The position numbers and the translations under genes were made by a program. This document shows positions 8,367 through 16,700 of a DNA stretch of 64,000 nucleotides, in pieces. Below the pieces are notes generated by a model that was given only the letters and a program-made list of their open reading frames with translations, made no database searches and was not told where the DNA came from. Each line of letters begins with the position of its first letter. Position 1 is the first letter of the stretch. Source of the stretch: Candidatus Scalindua sp. SCAELEC01 (GTDB taxonomy: Bacteria; Planctomycetota; Brocadiia; Brocadiales; Scalinduaceae); assembly GCA_004282745.1 (NCBI GenBank), contig SHMT01000025.1, positions 1 through 64,000 on the forward strand. Reading direction: 5' to 3'.

Positions 8367-10028
8367 ATGGATGATTTAGGCTCTATAACATTTATCATAG
8401 ACATTGTCATCATCATCTCTGCATCTTTCTTATTCGGTATCTTTGCGTATAAGTTGAAGCAATCGGTGATTCTTGCTTACATACTCGTAGGCATATTGAT
8501 TGGGCCGTATGGCTTTGGTTTGATCCAAAGAGTGGGTGAAGTGAACTCTCTTGCTGAAATTGGCGTTGCCCTCCTCATGTTTGTTATCGGAGTGGAATTT
8601 AGATTTTCTAAGCTTGGGAATATTTGGAATGTCATCATCTTTGGCGGTATTTTTCAGATCGTATCCATGGTTGCTGCAGGCTATTACCTTTCTCGATTCA
8701 TGGGGTATTCATTGCAGAATTCACTCCTATTGGGAATGATTGGTTCCATTAGTAGTACCATGATTATCGTAAAGATTCTCACTGAACGGAGAGAAATGGA
8801 GTGGTTGCACAGCAGGATAGTTGTTGGACTCCTTATCGTTCAGGACCTCGCGGTGGTTATTATGGTCTGTTTTATTATCAATTTTGAGAATATCGCAAGT
8901 GGAAATATTTTGAATTTTGCAAAAGTACTTGGATTCAGTGCAACGATTCTTGCTTCTATAGTATTTATAGGGAGAAAACTTTTACCAAGGGTAATGTACC
9001 TCATAGTAAAGACAGGAAACAAGGAGATGTTTCTTCTCTCTATCTTCTCATTTGCAATCGGCATCTCTGTGACCACACACTTGTTGGGACTCTCTATTTC
9101 GTTGGGCGCCTTTATCGTAGGGTTTTTGCTTTCCGAGGCCGAATATAACATGGAAATCTCGGCCCAAATTCGTCCTCTCAAAGATATTTTTATTGTTATT
9201 TTCTTTGTTTCAGTTGGATTGTTTATCAATCCTATGATACTCATGAATAACATCGTATTCGTTGCACTGCTTACCTTTCTCATCATGTTTGGTAAATTTT
9301 TCTGCTGTGCATTGCCTACATGGATATTTGGATATGATGGTAAGACCTCTGTAAGGGTGGGTATGAGCATGATGCAAATTGGTGAATTCTCCTTTGTGAT
9401 GCTGACTATTGGTCAGAAACATGGATTTCTGTCTCCTACCATATTCTCATCAACAATTGCTGCCGCCCTTATTTCAATAATGCTCACGCCTATTGCAATT
9501 AGTCAGTCAGATAGAGTTTACGGGTTCTTTACGAAAACATTTCCTTTGGGTAACTTGTTGAGATATATTCCTCACTATACGTTGGTGGAGAGTAAAGAGA
9601 CCAAAACAGATTTACATGATCATGTCATTCTCTGTGGTTATGGCAGTTCGGGAAGCAGGGTTGCTGATGGATTAAAGGGGGAGAAAGAGATGCTCGTCAT
9701 TGAAAATGACATAAAGAAGATAAAAACGCTGAAAAATAATGGATTCAGATATCTGTTTGGGGATGCAATAAACCATCACCTTTTGATCAAGGCGGGTCTC
9801 CCGGCTGCCAAGGTATTGATTCTGGCTATCCACGATATGCAAACAAAGAAGATTGCCACCAGATATGCGAAAGTATATAACCCTGAAATCATGGTCATTG
9901 CAAGGGCCTTCACCGAGGGTGAAAAGCTGGAGTTGGAACAGATTGGAGTAGATTATACCATAATTCCAATGTCTCTGGAGGCAAAGGAGATTATTGGTAA
10001 AATAATGGGGATGTGCGAACGCACATAA
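8367..10028 (+). CDS. Kef-type monovalent cation:proton antiporter with TrkA-N domain
   Basis: 553 residues. The first 390 form a CPA2-type Na+/K+:H+ exchanger domain of about twelve membrane helices, including LMFVIGVEFRFSKLG and SISLGAFIVGFLLSEAEY. A soluble Rossmann RCK/TrkA-N domain follows from about residue 415 (HVILCGYGSSGSRVADGL), which gates transport by binding nucleotide. There is no C-terminal TrkA-C domain, unlike many relatives. Likely role: inner-membrane potassium or sodium efflux coupled to proton entry. The next gene starts 7 bases after the stop, so the two are probably one operon. KefB/KefC identity cannot be decided from sequence. Confidence 0.9.
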   Translation: MDDLGSITFIIDIVIIISASFLFGIFAYKLKQSVILAYILVGILIGPYGFGLIQRVGEVNSLAEIGVALLMFVIGVEFRFSKLGNIWNVIIFGGIFQIVSMVAAGYYLSRFMGYSLQNSLLLGMIGSISSTMIIVKILTERREMEWLHSRIVVGLLIVQDLAVVIMVCFIINFENIASGNILNFAKVLGFSATILASIVFIGRKLLPRVMYLIVKTGNKEMFLLSIFSFAIGISVTTHLLGLSISLGAFIVGFLLSEAEYNMEISAQIRPLKDIFIVIFFVSVGLFINPMILMNNIVFVALLTFLIMFGKFFCCALPTWIFGYDGKTSVRVGMSMMQIGEFSFVMLTIGQKHGFLSPTIFSSTIAAALISIMLTPIAISQSDRVYGFFTKTFPLGNLLRYIPHYTLVESKETKTDLHDHVILCGYGSSGSRVADGLKGEKEMLVIENDIKKIKTLKNNGFRYLFGDAINHHLLIKAGLPAAKVLILAIHDMQTKKIATRYAKVYNPEIMVIARAFTEGEKLELEQIGVDYTIIPMSLEAKEIIGKIMGMCERT

Positions 10029-10035
10029 AACAAGT

Positions 10036-10752
10036 ATGAATAGTTCGGTACAGACAATTCCGTTTATCAATTTACTGTTGGCTTTCATTCCGGCGATAGC
10101 TGTTATTGGAATACTTTGGAAATGGGGGCTTGGTTACGGGAACTCACTCTACGCCATTTTCAGGATGCTCATTCAGCTTTTAATGATTGGGTATTTTTTG
10201 ATCTTTATCTTTAAATCTGATAACTATCTGATCGTTTTTGCTGTTTTGACGGTAATGCTTTTTGCGTCGAGCTGGATCGCTCTGCGTACGGTTAAAATCC
10301 CTCGCAGGCTGCTCTATCTGAAATCATTGTGCTCTATAGCAGTTGGTGGAGGCACAATTCTCCTCCTTATAACGCAAGGCGTCCTCAATCTCCAGCCGTG
10401 GTATCTGCCGAGTTATGTTATTCCACTTGCCGGGATGATCTTCGCCAACGCTATGAATAGTGTCAGTATTGCGGTAGAGAGACTTGCCGCGGAAATTGAT
10501 AGGGACGTTTCGTATGAAAAGGCGCGTGTTATAGCGCTTCGCGCTTCTCTTATCCCTATAACAAATTCCCTTTTCGCTGTAGGCCTGGTTTCCCTACCGG
10601 GGATGATGACAGGCCAAATTCTATCGGGGGTTTCACCATTCGTAGCCGCAAGATATCAGATCATGGTTATGTGTATGCTATTCGGTTCGGCAGGTATCTC
10701 ATCGGCCTGTTTTCTGAGGTTAGTCAGGTGCCATTTTAGAGGGAATAAATAG
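10036..10752 (+). CDS. FetB/YbbM-type ABC transporter permease (UPF0014)
   Basis: 238 residues with about seven membrane helices. Family signatures include WIALRTVKIPRR, PLAGMIFANAMNSVSIA, VIALRASLIPITNSLFAVGLVSLPGMMTGQIL and GVSPFVAARYQIMVM. In E. coli FetB works with the ATPase FetA in iron homeostasis; no ATPase partner is present here, so it may be encoded elsewhere. The ATG at 10036 lies 7 bases after the antiporter stop, implying joint transcription. Confidence 0.9.
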   Translation: MNSSVQTIPFINLLLAFIPAIAVIGILWKWGLGYGNSLYAIFRMLIQLLMIGYFLIFIFKSDNYLIVFAVLTVMLFASSWIALRTVKIPRRLLYLKSLCSIAVGGGTILLLITQGVLNLQPWYLPSYVIPLAGMIFANAMNSVSIAVERLAAEIDRDVSYEKARVIALRASLIPITNSLFAVGLVSLPGMMTGQILSGVSPFVAARYQIMVMCMLFGSAGISSACFLRLVRCHFRGNK

Positions 10753-10772
10753 GGAGAGCCTGAGAGAACCAG

Positions 10773-10796
10773 GTAGGGGCACGATGCCTCGTGCCC
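10773..10796. repeat. REP hairpin upstream of RAYT gene
   Basis: GGGGCACGATGCCTCGTGCCC is palindromic (GGGCACGA..TCGTGCCC type) and lies 8 bases before the RAYT start. The same sequence in the same orientation lies just after the gene and again at 21412. Confidence 0.85.
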
Positions 10797-10803
10797 ATAA
10801 AAT

Positions 10804-11376
10804 ATGGATAAAATATTGAAACGAATAAAATATAATCCTGAAATTCATCACCGTCGTTCAATCCGATTAAAAGGTTACGACTATTCGCAGGATGGATTGT
10901 ATTTTATTACCGTTTGTACCTTCAACCATGAAAGGTTGTTTGGGTATATTGATAACGGTGAAATGGTTTTAGGGAAATTTGGGGAATTTGCACACAATGA
11001 GTGGTGTCGAACTGTTGAAATGCGGAGAAATATCTTTTTACACGAATTTGTGATCATGCCGAACCACATGCACGGCATAATTGAAATTGACGATTCAAAC
11101 CGTAAGGGAACGAACCATAAGGGCACGTTGCAACGTGCCCCTACAATCGAACAATTTGGTAAACCAACGTCAAACACAGTGCCAACCATTGTTCGTGGTT
11201 TTAAATCAACGGTTACAAAACAGATAAATAATATTAGAAAAACACCAAGGCAAGTTGTTTGGCAACGCAGTTATTACGAACACGTTATACGAAATGAGGA
11301 ATCGTATAACAGGATATCAGAATATATCAGGTATAATCCGACAAAATGGTTGGAAGATAAATATTACGTGGAATAG
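10804..11376 (+). CDS. REP-associated tyrosine transposase (RAYT, Y1/HUH family)
   Basis: 190 residues. N-terminal HHRRSIRLKGYDYSQ and FFITVCTFNHERLFG-like segments, the metal-binding HUH motif MPNHMHG (about 85-91), and a C-terminal helix with the candidate catalytic Tyr in RSYYEHVIRNEES identify a single-stranded-DNA transposase of the RAYT group. Known relatives bind and cleave REP hairpins. The gene is bracketed by two identical REP hairpins, and a third palindrome of related sequence lies inside the reading frame (11121-11144), encoding KGTLQRAPT. Frame is intact, so it may be active. A decayed fragment of a second copy lies at 21480-21571. Confidence 0.92.
   Translation: MDKILKRIKYNPEIHHRRSIRLKGYDYSQDGLYFITVCTFNHERLFGYIDNGEMVLGKFGEFAHNEWCRTVEMRRNIFLHEFVIMPNHMHGIIEIDDSNRKGTNHKGTLQRAPTIEQFGKPTSNTVPTIVRGFKSTVTKQINNIRKTPRQVVWQRSYYEHVIRNEESYNRISEYIRYNPTKWLEDKYYVE
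11121..11144. repeat. REP-like palindrome inside the RAYT reading frame
   Basis: GGGCACGTTGCAACGTGCCC is a perfect 20-base palindrome, followed by CTAC. It matches hairpins at 14539 and 21491. It lies in frame, between the HUH motif and the C-terminal helix, and is translated. Confidence 0.85.
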
Positions 11377-11410
11377 ATATTTACGGTATAATCGGAATTA
11401 ACGATTTAAC

Positions 11411-11434
11411 GTAGGGGCACGATGCCTCGTGCCC
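11411..11434. repeat. REP hairpin downstream of RAYT gene
   Basis: Same sequence and orientation as the hairpin at 10773. It lies about 35 bases after the RAYT stop and 10 bases before the chosen start of the ceramidase-like gene. Confidence 0.85.
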
Positions 11435-11443
11435 AATAGTACT

Positions 11444-12064
11444 ATGGAATATTGCGAGCGTTGTGGACCAGGATTATTTGCAGAGCCGTTTAACGCAATC
11501 TCGAATGTGGCGTTCTTCCTTGCGGCATTTTCTGTCTGGTTGCTTGCTCAAAGAAGGTGTGGTCTGTCAACGGGCACCTGGATCCTGATTGGTCTCGTTA
11601 TCGCAGTTGGGACTGGCTCCACTCTGTGGCATACGTTTGCAACACCGTGGGCAGAGGCGCTTGATCGTATCCCCATTCTCCTCTTTCAACTCGCATTCTT
11701 GTGGCGCTACTCTTGGCAGATCATGCGCTTTCGGTGGTATCCTACAGTCGCCCTCCTTGCAGGATTTCTCTTGATGGGATTTGGTATGACGTTACTCCCA
11801 CCGATTCTGAATCGTTCACTCCTGTATCTGCCAGCATTTGTCTTGCTTTTGGTCCTGGGCGTCTATCATTACCGGAGAAGCAGGAAAGAGCCCTCCATTA
11901 TGCTTACCGCAGCAGGTGTCTTTCTCTTCGCAATAATCTTCCGTACGATCGACCTCATTGTCTGTTCCTCCTTTCCTATCGGCACACACTTTTTGTGGCA
12001 TATTCTGAATGGACTGACTATGTATCTGGTCATCCGTTCTCTGATTGTGAATGAGAGGGTTTGA
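11444..12064 (+). CDS. Ceramidase-like (CREST superfamily) membrane hydrolase
   Basis: 206 residues from the ATG at 11444; an in-frame GTG at 11429 lies within the REP hairpin and is less likely. The start YCERCGPGLFAEPFNAISN is typical of the alkaline-ceramidase domain. About seven membrane helices follow. Candidate zinc and acid residues of the CREST fold are seen: the STLWHTF His, the DRIP Asp and the paired His in THFLWHILNG near the C-terminus. The family hydrolyses amide or related bonds at the membrane; the substrate here is unknown. Its stop is 8 bases before the UbiA-like gene, so they are co-transcribed, hinting at a lipid-modification job. Confidence 0.8.
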   Translation: MEYCERCGPGLFAEPFNAISNVAFFLAAFSVWLLAQRRCGLSTGTWILIGLVIAVGTGSTLWHTFATPWAEALDRIPILLFQLAFLWRYSWQIMRFRWYPTVALLAGFLLMGFGMTLLPPILNRSLLYLPAFVLLLVLGVYHYRRSRKEPSIMLTAAGVFLFAIIFRTIDLIVCSSFPIGTHFLWHILNGLTMYLVIRSLIVNERV

Positions 12065-12072
12065 GAACACGT

Positions 12073-12927
12073 ATGAAACCTTTAAATCATTACGTATTAC
12101 ATTTGAGGCCTCGGTCGTGGCCAATCGTAGCAGGTCATATGGCGGTTGGGTACCTTATTGCGGTATCACCATCAGGGTGGATGACGCACATGCCGAAGTT
12201 ATGCCTGGGTGCCATTATCTGGAGTATTATGTTAAACGGTGGTACCCTTGCCTTCAATAGTGCCTTCGACCGGGACACGGGCAATATCGGGTATCTTGAT
12301 TCCCCGCCACCGGTTCCCAAGAGACTCTGGTTCTTGGGCCTGCTTCTCATGATCAGTGGCGGCATCTCTGCCTTTTTTATCTCTTACTCCTTCACCATTG
12401 CATATTGGATCTGTTTTTTTATGAGTGTTGCCTATTCATGTCCGCCTCTCAGGTTAAAGGCTAGGGCTGGTTTTGATATTGCTATCTGTGTAATAGGGTA
12501 TGGGGCCCTCACGACGTTTGCCGGATGGTCGTGTGCAAGGGGTTCTCTTACTCCATTCATAGTGCTTACCTGCTTGGCGTTCACCTTTTTATTTGGGACT
12601 CTCTATCCACTTACCCAGATATACCAATCTGATGAAGATCATTCCAAGGGAGATAAGACCTTTACTGTCGCAATGGGTCTTCACTGGTCATTACTCTTTT
12701 CTCTCCTGTGTCTCTTTTGTTCATTTTCTCTCTTTTTTTATCTCTCATTTTTGCTACAGAGCTGGTGGTATCTTTTTCTATTCCCACTGCTTGTTTGGTT
12801 GATAATACTCATCCCGTGGATAAAGAGAGGGGCTGGTTATCCGGCAAAACTGGGTATGTATCGATCACTCTGGGCATGGATTATTACCGATCTTACGGTT
12901 GTAATAATTTTTTCTGTTCTTGTGTAA
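12073..12927 (+). CDS. UbiA-family membrane prenyltransferase
   Basis: 284 residues from the ATG at 12073 (GAGAA upstream), with about eight or nine membrane helices. The first Asp-rich motif appears as NSAFDRDTG (about 63-71), a variant of NDxxDxxxD, and the second as SDEDHSKGDKT (about 192-202). UbiA enzymes transfer isoprenyl chains to aromatic or other acceptors at the membrane; whether the acceptor is a quinone, chlorin, heme or lipid head group cannot be told. The spacing RPRSWPIVAGHMAVGYL near the N-terminus recalls the chlorophyll-synthase/DGGGP-synthase side of the family. Paired with the ceramidase-like gene just upstream. Confidence 0.85.
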   Translation: MKPLNHYVLHLRPRSWPIVAGHMAVGYLIAVSPSGWMTHMPKLCLGAIIWSIMLNGGTLAFNSAFDRDTGNIGYLDSPPPVPKRLWFLGLLLMISGGISAFFISYSFTIAYWICFFMSVAYSCPPLRLKARAGFDIAICVIGYGALTTFAGWSCARGSLTPFIVLTCLAFTFLFGTLYPLTQIYQSDEDHSKGDKTFTVAMGLHWSLLFSLLCLFCSFSLFFYLSFLLQSWWYLFLFPLLVWLIILIPWIKRGAGYPAKLGMYRSLWAWIITDLTVVIIFSVLV

Positions 12928-12966
12928 AAAGAGGTTTTGCCCCTCTGTTAACAGTTCATTGTGTGA

Positions 12967-13605
12967 TCAGGATATGACCAAATCGGCATATTTCTTTGTC
13001 TGGGCAATCAGATCAAAATTTTGCATATCAACCTTTCTGATTTTTTCTAAGGCAAGATCTCTTTTTTCCCCTCCGCGTATACGTCTTTCCAGTAACCTTC
13101 TCTTGCAAACACTCTTTTTCACTTCTCGATAGATCTTGAAATCAATACTGTCCTTTAGCTCAGCCCAGACTCCCCAATCCAAGAGAAGATAATTACCCTC
13201 TGTTATTATTATCCGGTGATGTGGTTCGATCAAGAGGGCATTATCAATCACATCGTGGAGCTCGCGAGAATAGGCAGGGGCTTTTACAATTTTTCCACGT
13301 GTAACGCGCTTAAGCGTTGACAGATACCTCTCTCCATCAAATGTTTCCGGAGTACCCTTTAGAGAGATAAGGCCTAACTGTTTCAGTTCACTATTTCTCC
13401 TGTGGAAACCATCCATTGGAAGGATCTGCACGATATCTGATTTTGTGGTATTATTGATATGCTCTCTTAATTGATCAGCGAGTGTAGATTTACCTGAACC
13501 TGGTCCACCGGTAATTCCAACAATGAATCGAGGTGATCTCTTCCCGTTTGCTTTTGAGAGAATAGTTCTGGAGAGATCTTCTAAATGAGGAGCCATAGGG
13601 TACAT
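12967..13605 (-). CDS. Uridine kinase/phosphoribulokinase-like P-loop kinase (YggC-type)
   Basis: 212 residues. Walker A GGPGSGKST (about 32-40), a PMDGFH motif (about 64-69) typical of the uridine-kinase/pantothenate-kinase fold, a middle PAYSRELHDVI segment (about 107-117), ITEGNYLLLD (about 134-143), then a lid region RRLLERRIRGGEKRD. These fit the nucleoside/nucleotide kinase family that includes E. coli YggC and sugar kinases of the same fold; substrate unknown. It is convergent with the UbiA-like gene (39 bp between stops). Soluble, cytoplasmic. Confidence 0.85.
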   Translation of the reverse strand: MYPMAPHLEDLSRTILSKANGKRSPRFIVGITGGPGSGKSTLADQLREHINNTTKSDIVQILPMDGFHRRNSELKQLGLISLKGTPETFDGERYLSTLKRVTRGKIVKAPAYSRELHDVIDNALLIEPHHRIIITEGNYLLLDWGVWAELKDSIDFKIYREVKKSVCKRRLLERRIRGGEKRDLALEKIRKVDMQNFDLIAQTKKYADLVIS

Positions 13606-13808
13606 TCCCGGATTTATTTGGATATGAAAGAGCGTATCCTACACTCAATGATTTTCTTTTTCAACCACTTATTAGTAGAGTAGTGTATAGGGATTTTCAT
13701 TATAAACCTTTGCAAATTGAGTATTGATCATTTTATTTTAACGCAGAGGCGCAAAGGACGCAGAGAGTAGTAAAGAGTGATAAAAAAGAAAGGATTTATT
13801 TATTCTAT

Positions 13809-13993
13809 ATATACCCATCACAAATTGGTTTTAGGTTTTCAGAACCCGATTTCATATGAAATTTAGACTTTTCTCAATCTCAAAATCCTCGACTTAGTAT
13901 TACTAAGCCTCTGGTTTTGTTCAATCGAAAAATCTAAATTTCAAGCAAACTCCAGCCCAGAAATTCCTAAAACCATTTTGCAATGGGTATACA
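13809..13993. repeat. Large imperfect palindrome (about 185 bp)
   Basis: The ends TATACCCATC...AATTGGTTTTAGG and CCTAAAACCATTTTGCAATGGGTATA are inverted repeats, and the inner arms (AAATTTAGACTTTTC / GAAAAATCTAAATTTC) also pair around a centre near GACTTAGTATTACTAAGCC. No coding signal. It fills much of the gap 13606-14185. A phrase like GCGCAAAGGACGCAGAG just upstream (about 13745) belongs to the family-6 type. Confidence 0.7.
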
Positions 13994-14185
13994 TATGAGA
14001 TATTAGTGAAAATAATTGGTGTGGCAAGAGAAGTTTAATAATAGGTTTTCACGTTAAAGTATTTTATGAGGGAATTATCCGTTTGTATTTTTAAAGATGG
14101 TATGATGAGCAATTTATCTCATGATTTAATAAAATATGTTACGAATTTGAATGTTGATATCAATGTGGCGGAAAATGGTTTCGAT

Positions 14186-14488
14186 TCAGGGAGTGTCATG
14201 ATCCCTCAGCTTGTTTAAGGCTATCTCCGCCGGGGTCAAATATTTCTTCTTGTTGTTGCAGGCCTTGCAACACGGTACGATATTTCCCTTTGTACTTTTG
14301 CCCCCCCTTGATAAAGGGACAATATGGTCCATGGTAAGTTCATCAGCTGGGACTTTATTGTGGCAATAGGAGCAAACACCCTGGGAGATCTTGTTCTTCC
14401 ACCAGTGCAATTTTCTCATATCCTGTGCCTTTGCCTTTTCCCTGGCAACATGCTTCGGATCTTTTTCAATATGAATCCACTCAGACAC
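14186..14488 (-). CDS. Small HNH endonuclease
   Basis: 100 residues. The HNH nuclease core is plain: CSYCHNKVPADELTMDHIVP (about 38-57) followed by GGKSTKGNIVPCCKACNNKK, giving paired CxxC zinc knuckles around DHIVPLSRGG and the final Asn. Such short HNH proteins cut DNA and often ride with mobile elements or phages; a target cannot be read here. The gene stands alone among repeats with no methylase or terminase beside it. Intact frame. Confidence 0.88.
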   Translation of the reverse strand: MSEWIHIEKDPKHVAREKAKAQDMRKLHWWKNKISQGVCSYCHNKVPADELTMDHIVPLSRGGKSTKGNIVPCCKACNNKKKYLTPAEIALNKLRDHDTP

Positions 14489-14538
14489 GAGTTTTTACCT
14501 CCATTAACCAACCTCTCCAATGGTAATAGAAAGAACAT

Positions 14539-14562
14539 GGGCACGTGGCAACGTGCCCCTAC
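14539..14562. repeat. REP-like palindrome
   Basis: GGGCACGTGGCAACGTGCCC plus CTAC, matching the hairpins at 11121 and 21491. The rest of 14489-14885 is AT-rich with short direct repeats (AACAAACAAAT, AATAAACAAACA) and no convincing gene. Confidence 0.8.
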
Positions 14563-14885
14563 CATGGAAATATCCCACAACCCCAATCCAAAATCCTTGA
14601 AAATCCTTATCTTGTGATGTGTAGGAACTTCAATTTTACCAAAATTATTGACGGGTAAGCACCAAATAATAAATTCCAAATAACAAACAAATCCTAATAA
14701 ACAAACACAAAATTCAAAACAGATTGGTTTTGATAATTTCTTTCTGCCAAAAGGCAGATGAACATTGGAATTTGTAATTTGTTTATTGTTTGTGATTTGA
14801 TACTTGTAGTTTCTTTACCCCTGTTAGTTCTCGCTCGTCCAGGAAAGGAATAATAAAGGTACAAGTTTTTTACCGAAGGCGCCCC

Positions 14886-15010
14886 TAGTGGTTGTACCAA
14901 ACGTCCAGATACAAGGCGCGTGGAAATTCCGGAACCGGAGCGTACGTTTGGTACGCGAGGATTACGAAATTTTAACAGCAACGCCGTAGGTGGGCAGTTG
15001 GTTCATCCAC
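14886..15010. repeat. Family-1 element, degenerate copy D
   Basis: Retains ATACAAGGCGCGT, GGAACCGGAGCGTACG, a central palindrome and AACAGCAACGCCGTAGGTGGG, but the outer arms are changed to GTGGTTGTACCAA / TTGGTTCATCCAC. Lies 2 bases beyond the asnS stop. Confidence 0.7.
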
Positions 15011-15012
15011 AA

Positions 15013-16404
15013 TTAGAATTCAGCCGATTTAGGTGTCCTGGGAAAAGGGATCACGTCTCGGATATTGTCCATGCCGGTAACAAATTGCACAAACCGTTCA
15101 AATCCGAGACCAAAGCCGGAGTGGGGTACAGAACCAAACTTTCTCAGATCACGGTACCACCAGTAGGGGGCGAGACTCATTCCCTGTTCCTGAATACGAG
15201 CATCAAGTTTCTGCAGATCATCCTCTCTTTGCGATCCACCGATTATCTCTCCTATCTTGGGTACCAGAACGTCCATTGCTGCTACCGTTTTACCATCATC
15301 ATTCTGTTTCATATAGAAGGCCTTGATCTCTCGTGGATAGTGGGTGACGATTACGGGCCTCTTAAACTCTTTTTCAGTAAGAAAACGCTCATGTTCTGTC
15401 TGGAGATCACGTCCCCAAATTGTATCGTATTCAAACTGTTGTCCCGACTTATTTAAGATCTCAATCGCTTCTGTGTAACTTATGCGCATAAACTCACTCT
15501 CATTGACATGGTGTAGTGTCTCCAGGATAGTTTTGTCGATATGCTTATTAAAGAATTCCATATCCTCGGAGCACTCATTAAGGACCAGCGTAATCAGATA
15601 CTTTATATACTCCTCTGCCAGTTCGGCATCATCATCGAGGTCGGCAAATGCCATCTCCGGCTCTATCATCCAAAACTCCGCCAGATGGCGAGAGGTATTG
15701 GAGTTTTCTGCCCGGAAGGTGGGGCCAAAGGTGTAGATATTTCCCAGGCCAGTTGCGTAACACTCCCCCTCCAGCTGGCCGCTTACGGTCAGAAAAGCCT
15801 CTTTCCCGAAAAAATCATGACTGAAATCAACTCTCCCTTCACTCTTTGGCAGGGCGGAAAGATCGAGGGTGGATACCCTGAACATCTCTCCAGCGCCCTC
15901 ACAATCGCTGGCCGTTATAATGGGGGTGTTGATGTAAAAAAACCCACGCTCCTGAAAAAAATCGTGGGTAGCCTTGGCCAGTTTATTGCGGACGCGGGTT
16001 ACTGCCCCGAAGGTGTTGGTTCTTGCCCTGAGATGGGCAATCTCACGCAGGCGTTCAAACGAAACCCGCTGTTTACCGATCACATACTCCTCAGGATCAC
16101 AGTACCCGTAGACTTTTACCTCATTCGCCTTCACCTCAACGCTCTGTCCACCTCCCTGAGATTTTACCAGAGTGCCCTTTACGGCAATAGAGCTGCCAGG
16201 GAAGAGTTTTAAGACTTCATTCTGATAGTTATCGAGATCCGCGTCAATAATTATCTGTAGATTGCGGAAGCAGCTGCCGTCATTCAGCTCGATGAAGGAA
16301 AAGCCTCCTTTTGAGTCCCGTCTTGTCCTGACCCAGCCCTTCACGAGTACCTCCTTATCGATATCTGTGCCGCTAAGGGCTTTAACGATATAGACTCTTT
16401 TCAA
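15013..16404 (-). CDS. asnS: Asparagine--tRNA ligase
   Basis: 463 residues, the normal length of bacterial AsnRS. It has an N-terminal OB-fold anticodon-binding domain ([20 protein letters not shown], about 21-40) then a class II catalytic core: motif 2 is seen around [22 protein letters not shown] (about 232-253) and motif 3 at [11 protein letters not shown] (about 432-442). The absence of the AspRS-type insertion and the residues after motif 2 ([11 protein letters not shown]) support Asn over Asp. Charges tRNA-Asn in the cytoplasm. Starts ATG at 16404; a 10-bp hairpin lies in the upstream region. Confidence 0.95.
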   Translation of the reverse strand: MKRVYIVKALSGTDIDKEVLVKGWVRTRRDSKGGFSFIELNDGSCFRNLQIIIDADLDNYQNEVLKLFPGSSIAVKGTLVKSQGGGQSVEVKANEVKVYGYCDPEEYVIGKQRVSFERLREIAHLRARTNTFGAVTRVRNKLAKATHDFFQERGFFYINTPIITASDCEGAGEMFRVSTLDLSALPKSEGRVDFSHDFFGKEAFLTVSGQLEGECYATGLGNIYTFGPTFRAENSNTSRHLAEFWMIEPEMAFADLDDDAELAEEYIKYLITLVLNECSEDMEFFNKHIDKTILETLHHVNESEFMRISYTEAIEILNKSGQQFEYDTIWGRDLQTEHERFLTEKEFKRPVIVTHYPREIKAFYMKQNDDGKTVAAMDVLVPKIGEIIGGSQREDDLQKLDARIQEQGMSLAPYWWYRDLRKFGSVPHSGFGLGFERFVQFVTGMDNIRDVIPFPRTPKSAEF

Positions 16405-16490
16405 CTACATCTCCCAACCTGGCCAAGCCAGAACGAAAAAAAGAAAAGTCATCAAATAGGTCCTGGCTCATCCAGGTTGTTTAATGAAAA

Positions 16491-16524
16491 CCTGCGGTCT
16501 TCAAGCCCTGGCCCAGACCGCAGG
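16491..16524. other. Hairpin in the region upstream of asnS
   Basis: CCTGCGGTCT at 16491-16500 pairs exactly with AGACCGCAGG at 16515-16524 across a 14-base loop. It lies about 90 bases upstream of asnS in the gap 16405-16700, which otherwise holds nothing I can name. It could be a terminator relic or a leader structure; no T-run follows on either strand. Confidence 0.4.
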
Positions 16525-16700
16525 GCGAATCGTACCAGGGCAGGACTTTCCTTAAAAGATTGCTAAATGATAATGCCGTTTGCCTTGGGTGTTAAATGGT
16601 TATTACTGAAAAAACCTCAGCACCCATAAGGAATTTCATCGTACCGGCCTGGATATTAAAACAGAACGGCACGATATTGCAATAATCAGCCTATCCCAAT

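Noticed and set aside
8840-9370. 176-codon minus-strand ORF inside the antiporter gene
   Set aside because: It is the antisense shadow of a well-supported membrane protein and has no ribosome site or family match.
14066-14218. 50-codon ORF (MRELSVCIFKDGMMSNLSHD...)
   Set aside because: Overlaps the end of the HNH gene from the opposite strand, lacks a ribosome site and has no recognisable relative.
15080-15110. T-loop-like GTTCAAATC suggesting a tRNA
   Set aside because: It lies within the conserved C-terminal codons of asnS and no cloverleaf can be formed around it.
16491-16524. T-box or other riboswitch upstream of asnS
   Set aside because: Only one simple hairpin is visible; no specifier loop, T-box bulge or terminator with U-run was found.
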